A stretch of 64,000 nucleotides of DNA from Burkholderia sp. MS389 (GTDB lineage Bacteria; Pseudomonadota; Gammaproteobacteria; Burkholderiales; Burkholderiaceae). The notes under the pieces are model-generated. The model saw nothing but the letters and a program-made list of their open reading frames with translations. It was not told the origin of the DNA and searched no databases. Numbering within the stretch: the first letter of the stretch is position 1; the number at the start of each line of letters is the position of its first letter. The DNA is taken from contig NZ_CP045995.1 of the NCBI RefSeq assembly GCF_016899425.1, positions 2,728,001 through 2,792,000 on the forward strand. The letters run 5' to 3'. The position numbers and the translations under genes were made by a program. This document shows positions 42,163-52,642 of the stretch, one piece after another.

Positions 42163-43383
42163 ATGGAAACTTATGACATCGCCGTGATCGGCGCGGGCGC
42201 CGCCGGCATGATGAGCGCCGCGGTCGCCGGGCAGCTCGGCCGCCGCGTCGTGCTGATCGATCACGCGCCGCGGCTCGCCGAAAAAATCCGCATCTCGGGC
42301 GGCGGCCGCTGCAACTTCACGAACCTGTACGCAGGGCCCGACAACTACCTGTCGTCGAATCCGCATTTCGCGCGCTCGGCGTTGGCGCGCTATACGCCGC
42401 GCGACTTCCTCGGGCTGCTCAAGCGCCATCACGTGACCTGGCACGAAAAGCACAAGGGCCAGCTCTTTTGCGACCACGGCAGCGACGCGATCATCGACGT
42501 GCTGAAGCACGAGTGCGACGCGGGCGGCATCGCGTGGCGCCGGCCCGTCGTCGTCGACGCGGTGCGCCATGCGCCGGCCGACGGCTTTACGCTCGACACG
42601 CAGCAGGCCGGCCCGATCGGCGCGCGCGCACTGATCGTCGCGACCGGCGGCCTGTCGATCCCGAAGATCGGCGCGACCGACTTCGGCTACCGGCTCGCGA
42701 AGCAGTTCGGCCACAAGCTCGTCGATACGCGGCCCGCGCTCGTGCCGCTGACGTTCGCGCCGCAGGACTGGGCGCCGTTCGCGCCGCTGTCCGGCGTATC
42801 GCTCGAAGTGCGCGTATCGACCGGCGACAAAAAGCGCGGCGGCGAATTCGTCGAGGACCTGCTGCTGACCCATCGCGGGCTGTCCGGGCCCGGCATCCTG
42901 CAGATCTCGAGCTACTGGCAGCCCGGCGATCCGATCCGCGTCGACCTGCTGCCGCAGCGCGACACGGTGGCCGACCTGCTCGACGCGAAACGCACGTCGA
43001 AGCGCCAGATCGGTTCGCTGCTCGCCGACTGGGTGCCGTCGCGCCTCGCGCATGCGTGGCTCGACACGCATCGCGTCGCGGCCGACGCGCGGCTCGCGGA
43101 CCTGCCCGACAAGACGCTGCGCCAGATCGGCGACGCGCTGTCCGGCTGGACGCTGACGCCGAACGGCACCGAGGGCTACAAGAAGGCCGAAGTGACGAAG
43201 GGCGGAGTCGATACGCGCGAGCTGTCGTCGGCGACGATGATGAGCGCGCGCGTGCCCGGGCTGTTCTTCGTCGGCGAGGCGGTGGACGTGACGGGCTGGC
43301 TCGGCGGCTACAACTTCCAGTGGGCGTGGGCGTCCGGCACGGCGGCCGGGCAGGCCGCGGCCGAGTATGCGCGAGGCGCCTGA
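42163..43383 (+). CDS. HI0933/BaiN-family NAD(P)/FAD-dependent oxidoreductase
   Basis: 406 residues of the HI0933-like flavoprotein family. FAD fold: DIAVIGAGAAGMMSAAVAGQLG. Family motif KIRISGGGRCNFTN. The insert domain covers about 190-330. The C-terminus has GLFFVGEAVDVTGWLGGYNFQWAWASG, the second FAD contact. Members have been linked to reduction of diverse enoates or cofactors, but the physiological reaction is unknown here. Divergent from tsaD with 130 bp between; the start ATG at 42163 is clear. Confidence 0.9.
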   Translation: METYDIAVIGAGAAGMMSAAVAGQLGRRVVLIDHAPRLAEKIRISGGGRCNFTNLYAGPDNYLSSNPHFARSALARYTPRDFLGLLKRHHVTWHEKHKGQLFCDHGSDAIIDVLKHECDAGGIAWRRPVVVDAVRHAPADGFTLDTQQAGPIGARALIVATGGLSIPKIGATDFGYRLAKQFGHKLVDTRPALVPLTFAPQDWAPFAPLSGVSLEVRVSTGDKKRGGEFVEDLLLTHRGLSGPGILQISSYWQPGDPIRVDLLPQRDTVADLLDAKRTSKRQIGSLLADWVPSRLAHAWLDTHRVAADARLADLPDKTLRQIGDALSGWTLTPNGTEGYKKAEVTKGGVDTRELSSATMMSARVPGLFFVGEAVDVTGWLGGYNFQWAWASGTAAGQAAAEYARGA

Positions 43384-43440
43384 CGCGCCGGCCGGCACGG
43401 TTCTGGCGGGGGTGGGGTCCGTGCCTTTGACCCATCGCTC

Positions 43441-43449
43441 TGCTATACT
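43441..43449 (+). promoter_or_regulatory. Extended -10 promoter of rpsU
   Basis: TG-C-TATACT, about 40 bp before the rpsU start. A TTGACC at 43427-43432 is too close (11 bp) to be a standard -35, so the extended -10 is the better reading. Confidence 0.55.
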
Positions 43450-43488
43450 CGGTAGTCTTTCCCTGCAAACCTTTATTCGTGTCGGATC

Positions 43489-43701
43489 ATGACGATCATT
43501 CGCGTTAAAGAGAACGAGCCGTTCGAAGTTGCAATGCGTCGCTTCAAGCGCACGATCGAGAAGAATGGTCTGTTGACCGAGCTTCGTGCGCGTGAGTTTT
43601 ACGAGAAGCCGACCGCAGAACGCAAGCGCAAGAAGGCCGCTGCGGTGAAGCGTCATTACAAGCGTATTCGCAGCCAGACGCTGCCGAAGAAGCTGTACTG
43701 A
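43489..43701 (+). CDS. rpsU: 30S ribosomal protein S21
   Basis: A 70-residue, strongly basic S21: [21 protein letters not shown] at the start, [21 protein letters not shown] middle ([20 protein letters not shown]) and [12 protein letters not shown] end. S21 contacts the anti-Shine-Dalgarno region and helps initiation. It opens the rpsU-yqeY-dnaG-rpoD block. An intrinsic terminator (43809-43842) separates it from yqeY, giving the usual excess of S21 mRNA. Confidence 0.95.
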
Positions 43702-43808
43702 ACGATTGGGCGCCGCGCGGTTCACTGAGCGGCGCACCGGCGACTCCGTGTGATCGGGTCCGGTCGCGCAGCCGATCAGGCGGCGAGTCGCCGATGCCGG
43801 ATTCGAGC

Positions 43809-43842
43809 AACCCGCTTGAGACACTGTCCCAAGCGGGTTTTT
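43809..43842 (+). terminator. Intrinsic terminator after rpsU
   Basis: AACCCGCTTG / CAAGCGGGTT is a perfect 10-bp stem with an 11-nt loop, followed by TTT, 108 bp past the rpsU stop and before yqeY. It attenuates transcription within the macromolecular-synthesis block. Confidence 0.85.
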
Positions 43843-43895
43843 GTGTTGACGCCCATTTGCGGGCGTCGGTTTCACGTTTCCATCCCGGGTGAAAG

Positions 43896-44342
43896 ATGAG
43901 TTTGAAAGAGCAGATCAGCGAAGACATGAAGGCCGCGATGCGCGCGAAGGAAAGCGAGCGCTTGGCAACGATTCGCCTGCTGATGGCCGCGATCAAGCAG
44001 CGCGAAGTCGATGACCGGGTCACGCTCGACGACGCGGGCATCACGGCCGTGATCGACAAGATGATCAAGCAGCGCAAGGATTCGATCAGCCAGTTCCAGG
44101 CGGCCGGCCGCGACGATCTGGTTGCGAAGGAGCAGGCCGAGCTGGCCGTGCTGGGCGGCTACATGCCCGCGCAACTGTCGGACGCCGAAGTGGCGGCCGA
44201 GGTCCAGGCGGCGGTCGCGCAAACCGGCGCAGCCGGCCCGCAGGACATGGGCAAGGTGATGGGCGTGCTGAAGGGCAAGCTCGCCGGCCGTGCCGACATG
44301 ACGGCCGTTTCCGCGCAGGTCAAGGCCGCGCTCACGAAGTAA
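43896..44342 (+). CDS. GatB/YqeY-domain protein
   Basis: 148 residues. YqeY family: MSLKEQISEDMKAAMRAKES, RLLMAAIKQREVDDR and the C-terminal MGKVMGVLKGKLAGRADMTAVSAQVKAAL, which resembles the tRNA-contacting tail domain of GatB. The whole protein is helical. Function is uncertain, probably linked to tRNA or translation. It sits between rpsU and dnaG as in many beta/gamma-proteobacteria. Confidence 0.92.
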   Translation: MSLKEQISEDMKAAMRAKESERLATIRLLMAAIKQREVDDRVTLDDAGITAVIDKMIKQRKDSISQFQAAGRDDLVAKEQAELAVLGGYMPAQLSDAEVAAEVQAAVAQTGAAGPQDMGKVMGVLKGKLAGRADMTAVSAQVKAALTK

Positions 44343-44412
44343 AACCCGTTCCCGGCGCGCCCAGCGATGCGTGCGCCGGGCGTCGTATTGTCTTTTTTCG
44401 CTCGATCCCACG

Positions 44413-46287
44413 GTGATTCCGCATTCGTTCCTGCAGGATTTGCTGAACCGCGTCGATATCGTCGACGTGGTGGGCCGGTACGTGCAGCTCAAGAAGGGCG
44501 GCGCCAACTTCATGGGGCTGTGCCCGTTCCATAACGAGAAGAGTCCGTCGTTTACCGTCAGCCCGACCAAGCAGTTCTATCACTGCTTCGGTTGCGGTGC
44601 GCACGGCACGGCGATCGGCTTCCTGATGGAACACGCGGGGCTCACGTTCCCGGAAGCCGTGCAGGAACTCGCGCAATCCGTCGGGCTGACCGTGCCGCAC
44701 GAGCCGTCGATGCGCGGCGGTGGGGGCGGAGGCGGGGGCGGCGACTATCCGGCGCCCGTGTCGAAATCGGTGGCGACCGCGCTGTCCGACGCGATGACCG
44801 CGGCGTGCGACTACTACCGCAAGCAGTTGCGCGGCGCGACCGTCGCGATCCAGTACCTGAAGAACCGGGGCCTGACCGGCGAGATCGCCGCGCGCTTCGG
44901 TCTCGGCTATGCGCCGGACGGCTGGCAGAACCTCGAAGCCGCGTTCCCCGACTATCGCGACGAGTCGCTTGTCGAGGCGGGGCTCGTGATCGTCAGCGAG
45001 AAAACCGACGCGCAGGGTGTCGCGCGCCGCTACGACCGGTTCCGCGAGCGGATCATGTTCCCGATCCGCAACGTGAAGGGGCAGGTGATCGGTTTCGGCG
45101 GCCGCGTGCTCGGCAGCGGCGAGCCGAAGTACCTGAACTCGCCGGAAACGCCGCTGTTCAACAAGGGCAGCGAGCTGTACGGGCTGTTCGAGGCGCGGCT
45201 CGCGATTCGCGAGCGCAAGTACGTGCTGGTCGTCGAAGGCTACATGGACGTCGTCGCGCTCGCGCAGCTCGGCTTTCCGAACGCGGTCGCGACGCTCGGT
45301 ACCGCGTGCACGCCGATTCACGTGCAGAAGCTGCTGCGACAGACCGACACCGTCATTTTCAGTTTCGACGGCGATTCGGCCGGGCGGCGCGCGGCCCGGC
45401 GCGCGCTCGAGGCCTGCCTGCCGCATGCGGGCGACAACCGGACGATCCGGTTCCTTTTTCTGCCGACCGAGCACGATCCGGACAGCTACGTGCGCGAGTT
45501 CGGCGCGGACGCGTTCTCCGAGCAGGTCGAACGCGCAATGCCGCTGTCGCAATTTCTGTTGAACGAAGCCATTGCCGGCAAGGCGCTCGATCAGCCGGAA
45601 GGCCGCGCGAAGGCCCTGTTCGATGCGAAGCCGCTGTTGCAGGCGCTGCCCGCGAACGCGTTGCGCGCGCAGATCATGCACATGTTCGCCGATCGCCTCG
45701 ATATCCCGTTCGAGGAGGTCGCGGCGCTGTCGGACGTCGATACGCGTATCGCGGCGCCGCCGCGTCAGGCGCCCGCGCGCAGCGAGCGGCGTCGCGTGAC
45801 GGACAGCGAAAAGCGCGCGCTGCGCACGCTGGTAATGCATCCGCGCATCGCATCGCAGCTCGACGACGAACAGATTGCGACCCTGCGCGCGCTGCCGCGC
45901 ATCGGCGAATTGTTCGCGGAAGTTGTCGATCATGCGCGTGCGCTGGGCGACGGCGCGGAGTTCCGGCTGCTGTCTGATGTCCTGAGGACGTCCTCGAATG
46001 GGGCGACTTACGAGGAAATCTTCCGCGAAATTCTGGACTATGATGAAAACGTCCGCGATCTGCTGTTACAGAATCCGGAAGACGAGACGGTGCCCGAACG
46101 GCAGCGTGAGCAGGAGCGGATTGCGGGGGAGGAGCTGCAGGCAGCTGTGCTCAAGATGCGCTACGACGCCTGCTGCGACCGGCTGGACAGGCTGGCGCGG
46201 CAATCCACCTTCACCCCCGAGGAACTGGCCGAATTGACGGAATTGAACCAGCAGCGAACCGACATGAAGCGTCGGCTCGGGCTGTAG
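44413..46287 (+). CDS. dnaG: DNA primase
   Basis: 624 residues from a GTG start (VIPHSFLQDLLNRVDIVDVV). Zinc-binding domain (about 38-64): CPFH...FYHCFGCGAHG. RNA-polymerase core with the EGYMDVVALAQLG Glu and TOPRIM acidic pair FSFDGDSAGRRAA. C-terminal DnaB-interaction domain ends RTDMKRRLGL. A nine-glycine run (MRGGGGGGGGGDYPAP, about residue 98) forms the linker between zinc and polymerase domains and is encoded by a G-rich tract prone to slippage. Makes primers for replication. Follows yqeY by 70 bp. Confidence 0.96.
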   Translation: MIPHSFLQDLLNRVDIVDVVGRYVQLKKGGANFMGLCPFHNEKSPSFTVSPTKQFYHCFGCGAHGTAIGFLMEHAGLTFPEAVQELAQSVGLTVPHEPSMRGGGGGGGGGDYPAPVSKSVATALSDAMTAACDYYRKQLRGATVAIQYLKNRGLTGEIAARFGLGYAPDGWQNLEAAFPDYRDESLVEAGLVIVSEKTDAQGVARRYDRFRERIMFPIRNVKGQVIGFGGRVLGSGEPKYLNSPETPLFNKGSELYGLFEARLAIRERKYVLVVEGYMDVVALAQLGFPNAVATLGTACTPIHVQKLLRQTDTVIFSFDGDSAGRRAARRALEACLPHAGDNRTIRFLFLPTEHDPDSYVREFGADAFSEQVERAMPLSQFLLNEAIAGKALDQPEGRAKALFDAKPLLQALPANALRAQIMHMFADRLDIPFEEVAALSDVDTRIAAPPRQAPARSERRRVTDSEKRALRTLVMHPRIASQLDDEQIATLRALPRIGELFAEVVDHARALGDGAEFRLLSDVLRTSSNGATYEEIFREILDYDENVRDLLLQNPEDETVPERQREQERIAGEELQAAVLKMRYDACCDRLDRLARQSTFTPEELAELTELNQQRTDMKRRLGL

Positions 46288-46320
46288 GCGGCCGGGGCGC
46301 TTAGAGAGGGCTCCCCAGCG

Positions 46321-46329
46321 TGCTATAAT
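46321..46329 (+). promoter_or_regulatory. Extended -10 promoter of rpoD
   Basis: TG-C-TATAAT, 47 bp before the rpoD start in the dnaG-rpoD gap; a weak TTAGAG sits 17 bp upstream. It provides rpoD-specific transcription. Confidence 0.65.
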
Positions 46330-46375
46330 ATAAGGTTTCCAGCGGTTTGTTTTCCAAGCAGAGGCGAGAATCGCG

Positions 46376-48793
<2,418 letters not shown>

Positions 48794-48815
48794 TTTCCAG
48801 CGTCTCTGCCACGAA

Positions 48816-48850
48816 CGCCGCCGGTGTCCGCATGATGCCGGTGGCGTTTG
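48816..48850 (+). terminator. Terminator after rpoD
   Basis: CGCCGCCGG / CCGGTGGCG is a 9-bp stem with one G-T pair and a 13-nt loop, followed by TTTGTT. Confidence 0.65.
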
Positions 48851-48869
48851 TTCCCTCTGTCGTCTTTGT

Positions 48870-48878
48870 TGTTACAAT
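48870..48878 (+). promoter_or_regulatory. Promoter -10 of the CAU tRNA gene
   Basis: TG-T-TACAAT, an extended -10, about 54 bp upstream of the tRNA 5' end and just past the rpoD terminator. A GC-rich discriminator region follows, as is common at stable-RNA promoters. Confidence 0.45.
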
Positions 48879-48931
48879 GCCGGCCCGGCCTCGTTGCCGG
48901 GGTGGCGTGTAGCACGCTTTGCTTCTCGTCT

Positions 48932-49010
48932 GGGCCCCTAGCTCATGCTTGGTTAGAGCAGCGAACTCATAATTCGTTGGTGCCGGGTTCGACTCCCGGG
49001 GGGCCCACCA
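48932..49010 (+). tRNA. tRNA with CAU anticodon, probably tRNA-Ile2 (lysidine-modified), possibly elongator tRNA-Met
   Basis: A 79-nt cloverleaf including encoded CCA: acceptor GGGCCCC/GGGGCCC, D-stem GCTC/GAGC, anticodon stem GCGAA/TTCGT with loop CTCATAA (anticodon CAT at 48968-48970), T-arm CCGGG-TTCGACT-CCCGG, discriminator A. The acceptor pairs C4-G69 and C5-G68 are those read by TilS, and the GGCCCC-type stem resembles tRNA-Ile2, so lysidine-modified Ile (AUA decoder) is preferred over elongator Met. It is not the initiator, because the 1-72 pair is G-C and the anticodon stem lacks three G-C pairs. Confidence 0.9.
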
Positions 49011-49044
49011 GATTCGCTTCCACGGTTGTCCGGGGGAAGCCGCG

Positions 49045-49078
49045 AAACCCGCGATGCCGCACGGCGTCGCGGGTTTTT
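49045..49078 (+). terminator. Terminator after the CAU tRNA
   Basis: AAACCCGCGA / TCGCGGGTTT is a perfect 10-bp stem, with an inner GCC/GGC pair set, followed by TT. Confidence 0.85.
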
Positions 49079-49320
49079 CTTTTGGGGCGCGGGACGCATG
49101 TGTCGACCGTATTGAACGCGTTCGCGCCGGCGCCGCCTGTCGCATCTTCGCCACCGCGGAAACACGGAAAGCGTGCGGCCCCGATATCAATCGAAGTATG
49201 CTGTGGCGCGATCCGGTCGCACGCTGCTCCGTCGCGCGCGCACCGATGACCCGCGCCGCGCTCCGTCCGGCAGCCAGAACAAACACAATCCGACTTCGCC
49301 CGACAGTGGGGGCGGCCAAC

Positions 49321-50871
49321 ATGATCATGCTGCGTTCGTGGGGTGCGATTCTGTCGTTGTTGATGCTTGTCGCGTGCGCGAGCCTGCCGCCGCAGGCCGA
49401 CCGCGCGCCGACGCATGCATTCACCGATACCGACGATACGCGCCTCGGCGCGGCATTTCGCCAGCAGGCTGCCGCGCATCCGGGGCAGGACGCGTTTCAT
49501 TTGCTGACCGATCCGGTCGACGCGCTGGACGCGCGCGTGCTGCTCGCCGACCGCGCCGATCGCTCGCTGGACCTTCAGTACTACATCTGGCACGACGACC
49601 TGACCGGCCACGAACTGGCCGATGCGGTCATGCGCGCGGCCGATCGCGGCGTGCGCGTGCGCGCGCTGCTCGACGATCTCGGCACCAACGCGGACGACCG
49701 CAAGCTGCTCGAGATCAGCGCGCATCCGAACATCGAGATCCGGCTGTTCAATCCAGTGGCCACGCGCCGGTTCAAGAAGATCGGCACCGTATTCGAGTTC
49801 TCGCGCGTCAACCGGCGCATGCACAACAAGGCGATGATCGCGGACAACCAGGCGGCGATCGTCGGCGGTCGCAATATCGGCGATGAATATTTCGGCGCAT
49901 CGTCGATGCTGGAATTCGGCGATCTCGACGTCGTCGTTCACGGCCCGGTCGTGAAGGACATCTCGACCGAATTCGATACGTTCTGGAATTCGCCGTATGC
50001 GTATCCGGTCGATACGCTGGTCGGGCACGATGCGGCGCCGGGCGGGCTCGACCGCGAGCGCGAACGGTTGCGCGACTACCTGAGGGCGATGGAAGACAAT
50101 CCGTACGTGCTCGAGGCACGCCAGCGGCTCGACCGGATCGTTCACGGGCAGGGCACCGAATTGTCGTGGGGGCATGCGACGGTGCTGTACGACGATCCGT
50201 CGAAGATCGCGCACCCGCCGAAGGACCGCGACGGGCACCTGATGCCGCAGTTGCGTGCGCTCGCGTTGCAGCCGCAGCACGACCTGCTGATCGTGTCGCC
50301 GTATTTCGTGCCGGGCAAGGATGCCGTAGATCGGCTGCGCGCGCTCGTGGCGCGCGGCGTGCGCGTGACGGTGCTGACCAATTCGCTCGCGTCGACCGAC
50401 GTGGCGGCCGTGCATGCCGGCTACCGCCGCTATCGAAGCGATCTGGTGAACGCGGGCGTGCGGCTTTACGAGCGCCGGCCATCGGGCGACAAGAGCATTT
50501 CGAAGCAGGTCATCATCGGCTCGTCGCGTGCGTCGCTGCATGCGAAGACCTACGTGTTCGATCACACGAGCATTTTCATCGGGTCGATGAATCTCGATCC
50601 ACGCTCGCTGAACCTCAATACGGAGATCGGCCTTTACTGCGAGAGCCCGGCGATCGCATCCCAGGTGGCCAACGATCTGGAAGCGCGGCTCGACCAGATC
50701 GCATGGCGCGTGGAAGCGAGAACCGACGCGGCTGGCAAAGGGCGGCTCACGTGGGTTCAGACGGACGCGGACGGGAAGGTCACCGAGATCGACCACGAGC
50801 CGGAGGTATCCGCCGGGCGGCGGATGGAAGTGTGGTTCCTCGGGCTGTTTCCGATCGAATCGCAACTGTGA
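49321..50871 (+). CDS. Phospholipase D / cardiolipin-synthase-like lipoprotein
   Basis: 516 residues from ATG 49321. The signal ends at a lipobox (LSLLMLVAC|AS), so it is a predicted lipoprotein. Two PLD domains carry HKD motifs: HNKAMIADNQAAIVGGRNIGDEYF (about 160-183) and HAKTYVFDHTSIFIGSMNLDPRS (about 403-425). SLDLQYYIWHDDLTG is typical of the ClsC/YmdC branch. It probably transfers or hydrolyses phosphatidyl groups at the cell envelope. The frame is open to 49054, but that part runs over the terminator and tRNA flank. It ends 7 bp from the convergent MocR gene. Confidence 0.88.
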   Translation: MIMLRSWGAILSLLMLVACASLPPQADRAPTHAFTDTDDTRLGAAFRQQAAAHPGQDAFHLLTDPVDALDARVLLADRADRSLDLQYYIWHDDLTGHELADAVMRAADRGVRVRALLDDLGTNADDRKLLEISAHPNIEIRLFNPVATRRFKKIGTVFEFSRVNRRMHNKAMIADNQAAIVGGRNIGDEYFGASSMLEFGDLDVVVHGPVVKDISTEFDTFWNSPYAYPVDTLVGHDAAPGGLDRERERLRDYLRAMEDNPYVLEARQRLDRIVHGQGTELSWGHATVLYDDPSKIAHPPKDRDGHLMPQLRALALQPQHDLLIVSPYFVPGKDAVDRLRALVARGVRVTVLTNSLASTDVAAVHAGYRRYRSDLVNAGVRLYERRPSGDKSISKQVIIGSSRASLHAKTYVFDHTSIFIGSMNLDPRSLNLNTEIGLYCESPAIASQVANDLEARLDQIAWRVEARTDAAGKGRLTWVQTDADGKVTEIDHEPEVSAGRRMEVWFLGLFPIESQL

Positions 50872-50878
50872 GCGATGC

Positions 50879-52405
50879 TCAGCGCCGCGCGCGGCGGTGC
50901 TCGTCGATGACGGCTGCGAACTGCATCGCGGCTGTCTCGATCGTCGCGTCGCTCAGCCCTGAATAGCCGAGCACGAAGCCGTTGTAGCGGCGGCCGTTGC
51001 CGCGGCGGCCGTTGCCGCGGCGGCCGTTGCCGCGGCGGCCGTCGCCGCGGCGGCCGTCGCCGATGCAGTAGCTGCTCAGTGGTTGCAGCAGCAAGCCATG
51101 GGCGGCGGCAGTGCGCGCGACGTCGGTATCGTGCAGCGGCATCGCGAGATCCGCGGAAAGATGCATGCCGCCCGGGCTTTCCCGCACGCTCAGCGACGTG
51201 CCGAGATGGCGGGCGAGCGCCGCTTCGAGGCTGCTGCGCCGGTCCGCATAGCGCGCCCGCATCTTCCGCAGATGCCGCGCAAATAGGCCGGTATCGATGA
51301 ATTCAGCCATCGCCAGCTGGTCGGCCGGGTGGCCGCGATGGACGAGTTCGCGCAGCGTTCGGGTGAAGCGTTCGACCAGCACCGGCGGCACCACCATGAA
51401 ACCGAGCCGCAGCGCCGGAAACATCGTCTTGCTGAACGTGCCGAGATAGCACACCGGCGCGTCCGCCTGTAGGCCCTGGATCGCGGGCAGCGGCTGGCCG
51501 CCGCGACGGAACTCGCTGTCGTAGTCGTCCTCGATGATCCACGTGCCGCATGCACGGGCATGCTCGACGAGCGCCGCGCGCCGCCGGGGGCTCATCAGCG
51601 TGCCGAGCGGGTACTGGTGCGACGGTGTCGTATAGATCAGCCGGGGCGGGTGGGTGCGCCACTGCGCGTCGGTTGGCGCCATGCCCTCGCGATCGACCTC
51701 GATCGGCACGGGAGTCAGGCCGGTCGAGCGGAACGCAGTCCTCGCGCCGTTGTAGCAAGGGTTCTCGAGCCAGCCGTATTCGCCGGGATTCGCCAGCATC
51801 CGCGCGCACAGTTCGAGGCTGCCCTGCGTGCCGTCGGTGATGAATACCTGCGCCATGTCGCAGCGCACGCCGCGCGACACGCGAATGTACGCGGCCACCG
51901 CGCGCCGCAATTCGGGCAATCCTTCGACCGGACCGTACGCCAGCCGGGCGGGCGTGATGGTCTTCCATGCGCGCTCGACGCAGCGGCGCCACTGGGCAAC
52001 CGGGAATTCGTCGAGGGACGGGAGGCCGGGAACGAACGGCAACATGCGTTCGGGCTCGGGATCGGCGTTCTCCAACCCTTGCACGCGCGCCGACAGGTGA
52101 ACCGGCGCAGGGCCGTCTTCCTGTCCGGCGCCCGGGCGGCCGCATCCGTCCCATCGCGTGATCGTGCCGTTGCGCGTGGCCGCCACGAAGCCTTCCTCGG
52201 CAAGACGCTCGTACGCATAGACCGCGGAATTGCGCGCGATGCCCAGCTCGGCCGCGAGCACGCGGGTCGACGCGAGCCGCGTGCCGGGCGGAAGCTGCCC
52301 GTCCAGCAGCATGTCGCGCAGGCTCCGGTAGAGCGCTTCCTGCTGGCTATGGGTTGTCGCGCCGTCCTGTCTGGCAAGCGATGAGATGAGCAGCGCGAGA
52401 TCCAT
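50879..52405 (-). CDS. MocR/PdxR-family regulator (GntR helix-turn-helix fused to aminotransferase fold)
   Basis: 508 residues. An N-terminal winged helix-turn-helix (about 18-85: QQEALYRSLRDMLLDGQLPPGTRLAS, VLAAELGIARNSAVYAYERL) is joined by a linker to a class I aminotransferase-like domain, with DDYDSEF and the PLP-lysine context GTFSKTMFPALRLG. Near the C-terminus, where relatives read GDGRRYNG, this protein has five G(D/N)GRR units in a row (50987-51061). Divergent from a PNPOx-like gene across 237 bp, consistent with PLP-dependent control of vitamin B6 enzymes, the common MocR/PdxR arrangement. Confidence 0.92.
   Translation of the reverse strand: MDLALLISSLARQDGATTHSQQEALYRSLRDMLLDGQLPPGTRLASTRVLAAELGIARNSAVYAYERLAEEGFVAATRNGTITRWDGCGRPGAGQEDGPAPVHLSARVQGLENADPEPERMLPFVPGLPSLDEFPVAQWRRCVERAWKTITPARLAYGPVEGLPELRRAVAAYIRVSRGVRCDMAQVFITDGTQGSLELCARMLANPGEYGWLENPCYNGARTAFRSTGLTPVPIEVDREGMAPTDAQWRTHPPRLIYTTPSHQYPLGTLMSPRRRAALVEHARACGTWIIEDDYDSEFRRGGQPLPAIQGLQADAPVCYLGTFSKTMFPALRLGFMVVPPVLVERFTRTLRELVHRGHPADQLAMAEFIDTGLFARHLRKMRARYADRRSSLEAALARHLGTSLSVRESPGGMHLSADLAMPLHDTDVARTAAAHGLLLQPLSSYCIGDGRRGDGRRGNGRRGNGRRGNGRRYNGFVLGYSGLSDATIETAAMQFAAVIDEHRRARR
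50987..51061 (-). repeat. 15-bp in-frame tandem repeat inside the MocR gene
   Basis: Five consecutive 15-bp units, GCGGCGGCCGTTGCC (two with GTC for GTT) on the plus strand, encoding GNGRR x3 and GDGRR x2. Exact phase and near identity indicate slipped-strand or recombination expansion. Confidence 0.95.
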
Positions 52406-52642
52406 GGGCTGGTTCCAGAAATTTTCCTTGTGCTGGTTCTTTCGAAGACGCGTCGCGCGTCGTATCGTTCATGCTTGCGCGGCGCAGGCCGGTTCGCACA
52501 CATGGCTGGCGATCGGCGCAACTCGCGGTGTGCGCGTATTTTGCTCGATTCGGCGCGCGACTGTCGATGGGCGGGGCAACCACGCGCTGAGACACGGATA
52601 CGGCACGATGCCGATACAATTCATTTCGCAGTACAGATATAT

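Noticed and set aside
43427..43449. Classical -35/-10 promoter for rpsU using TTGACC
   Set aside because: The spacing to TATACT is only 11 bp; the extended -10 reading is more plausible.
41059..43875. 938-codon antisense frame over the flavoprotein and part of tsaD
   Set aside because: Partly re-reads tsaD out of frame and is Arg-rich throughout.
48932..49054. Integration site of a genomic island at the 3' end of the tRNA
   Set aside because: No integrase gene and no second copy of the tRNA 3' end were found in the window; downstream genes look native.
50987..51061. Possible CRISPR or REP element
   Set aside because: 15-bp in-frame coding repeats without spacers inside an intact MocR gene.
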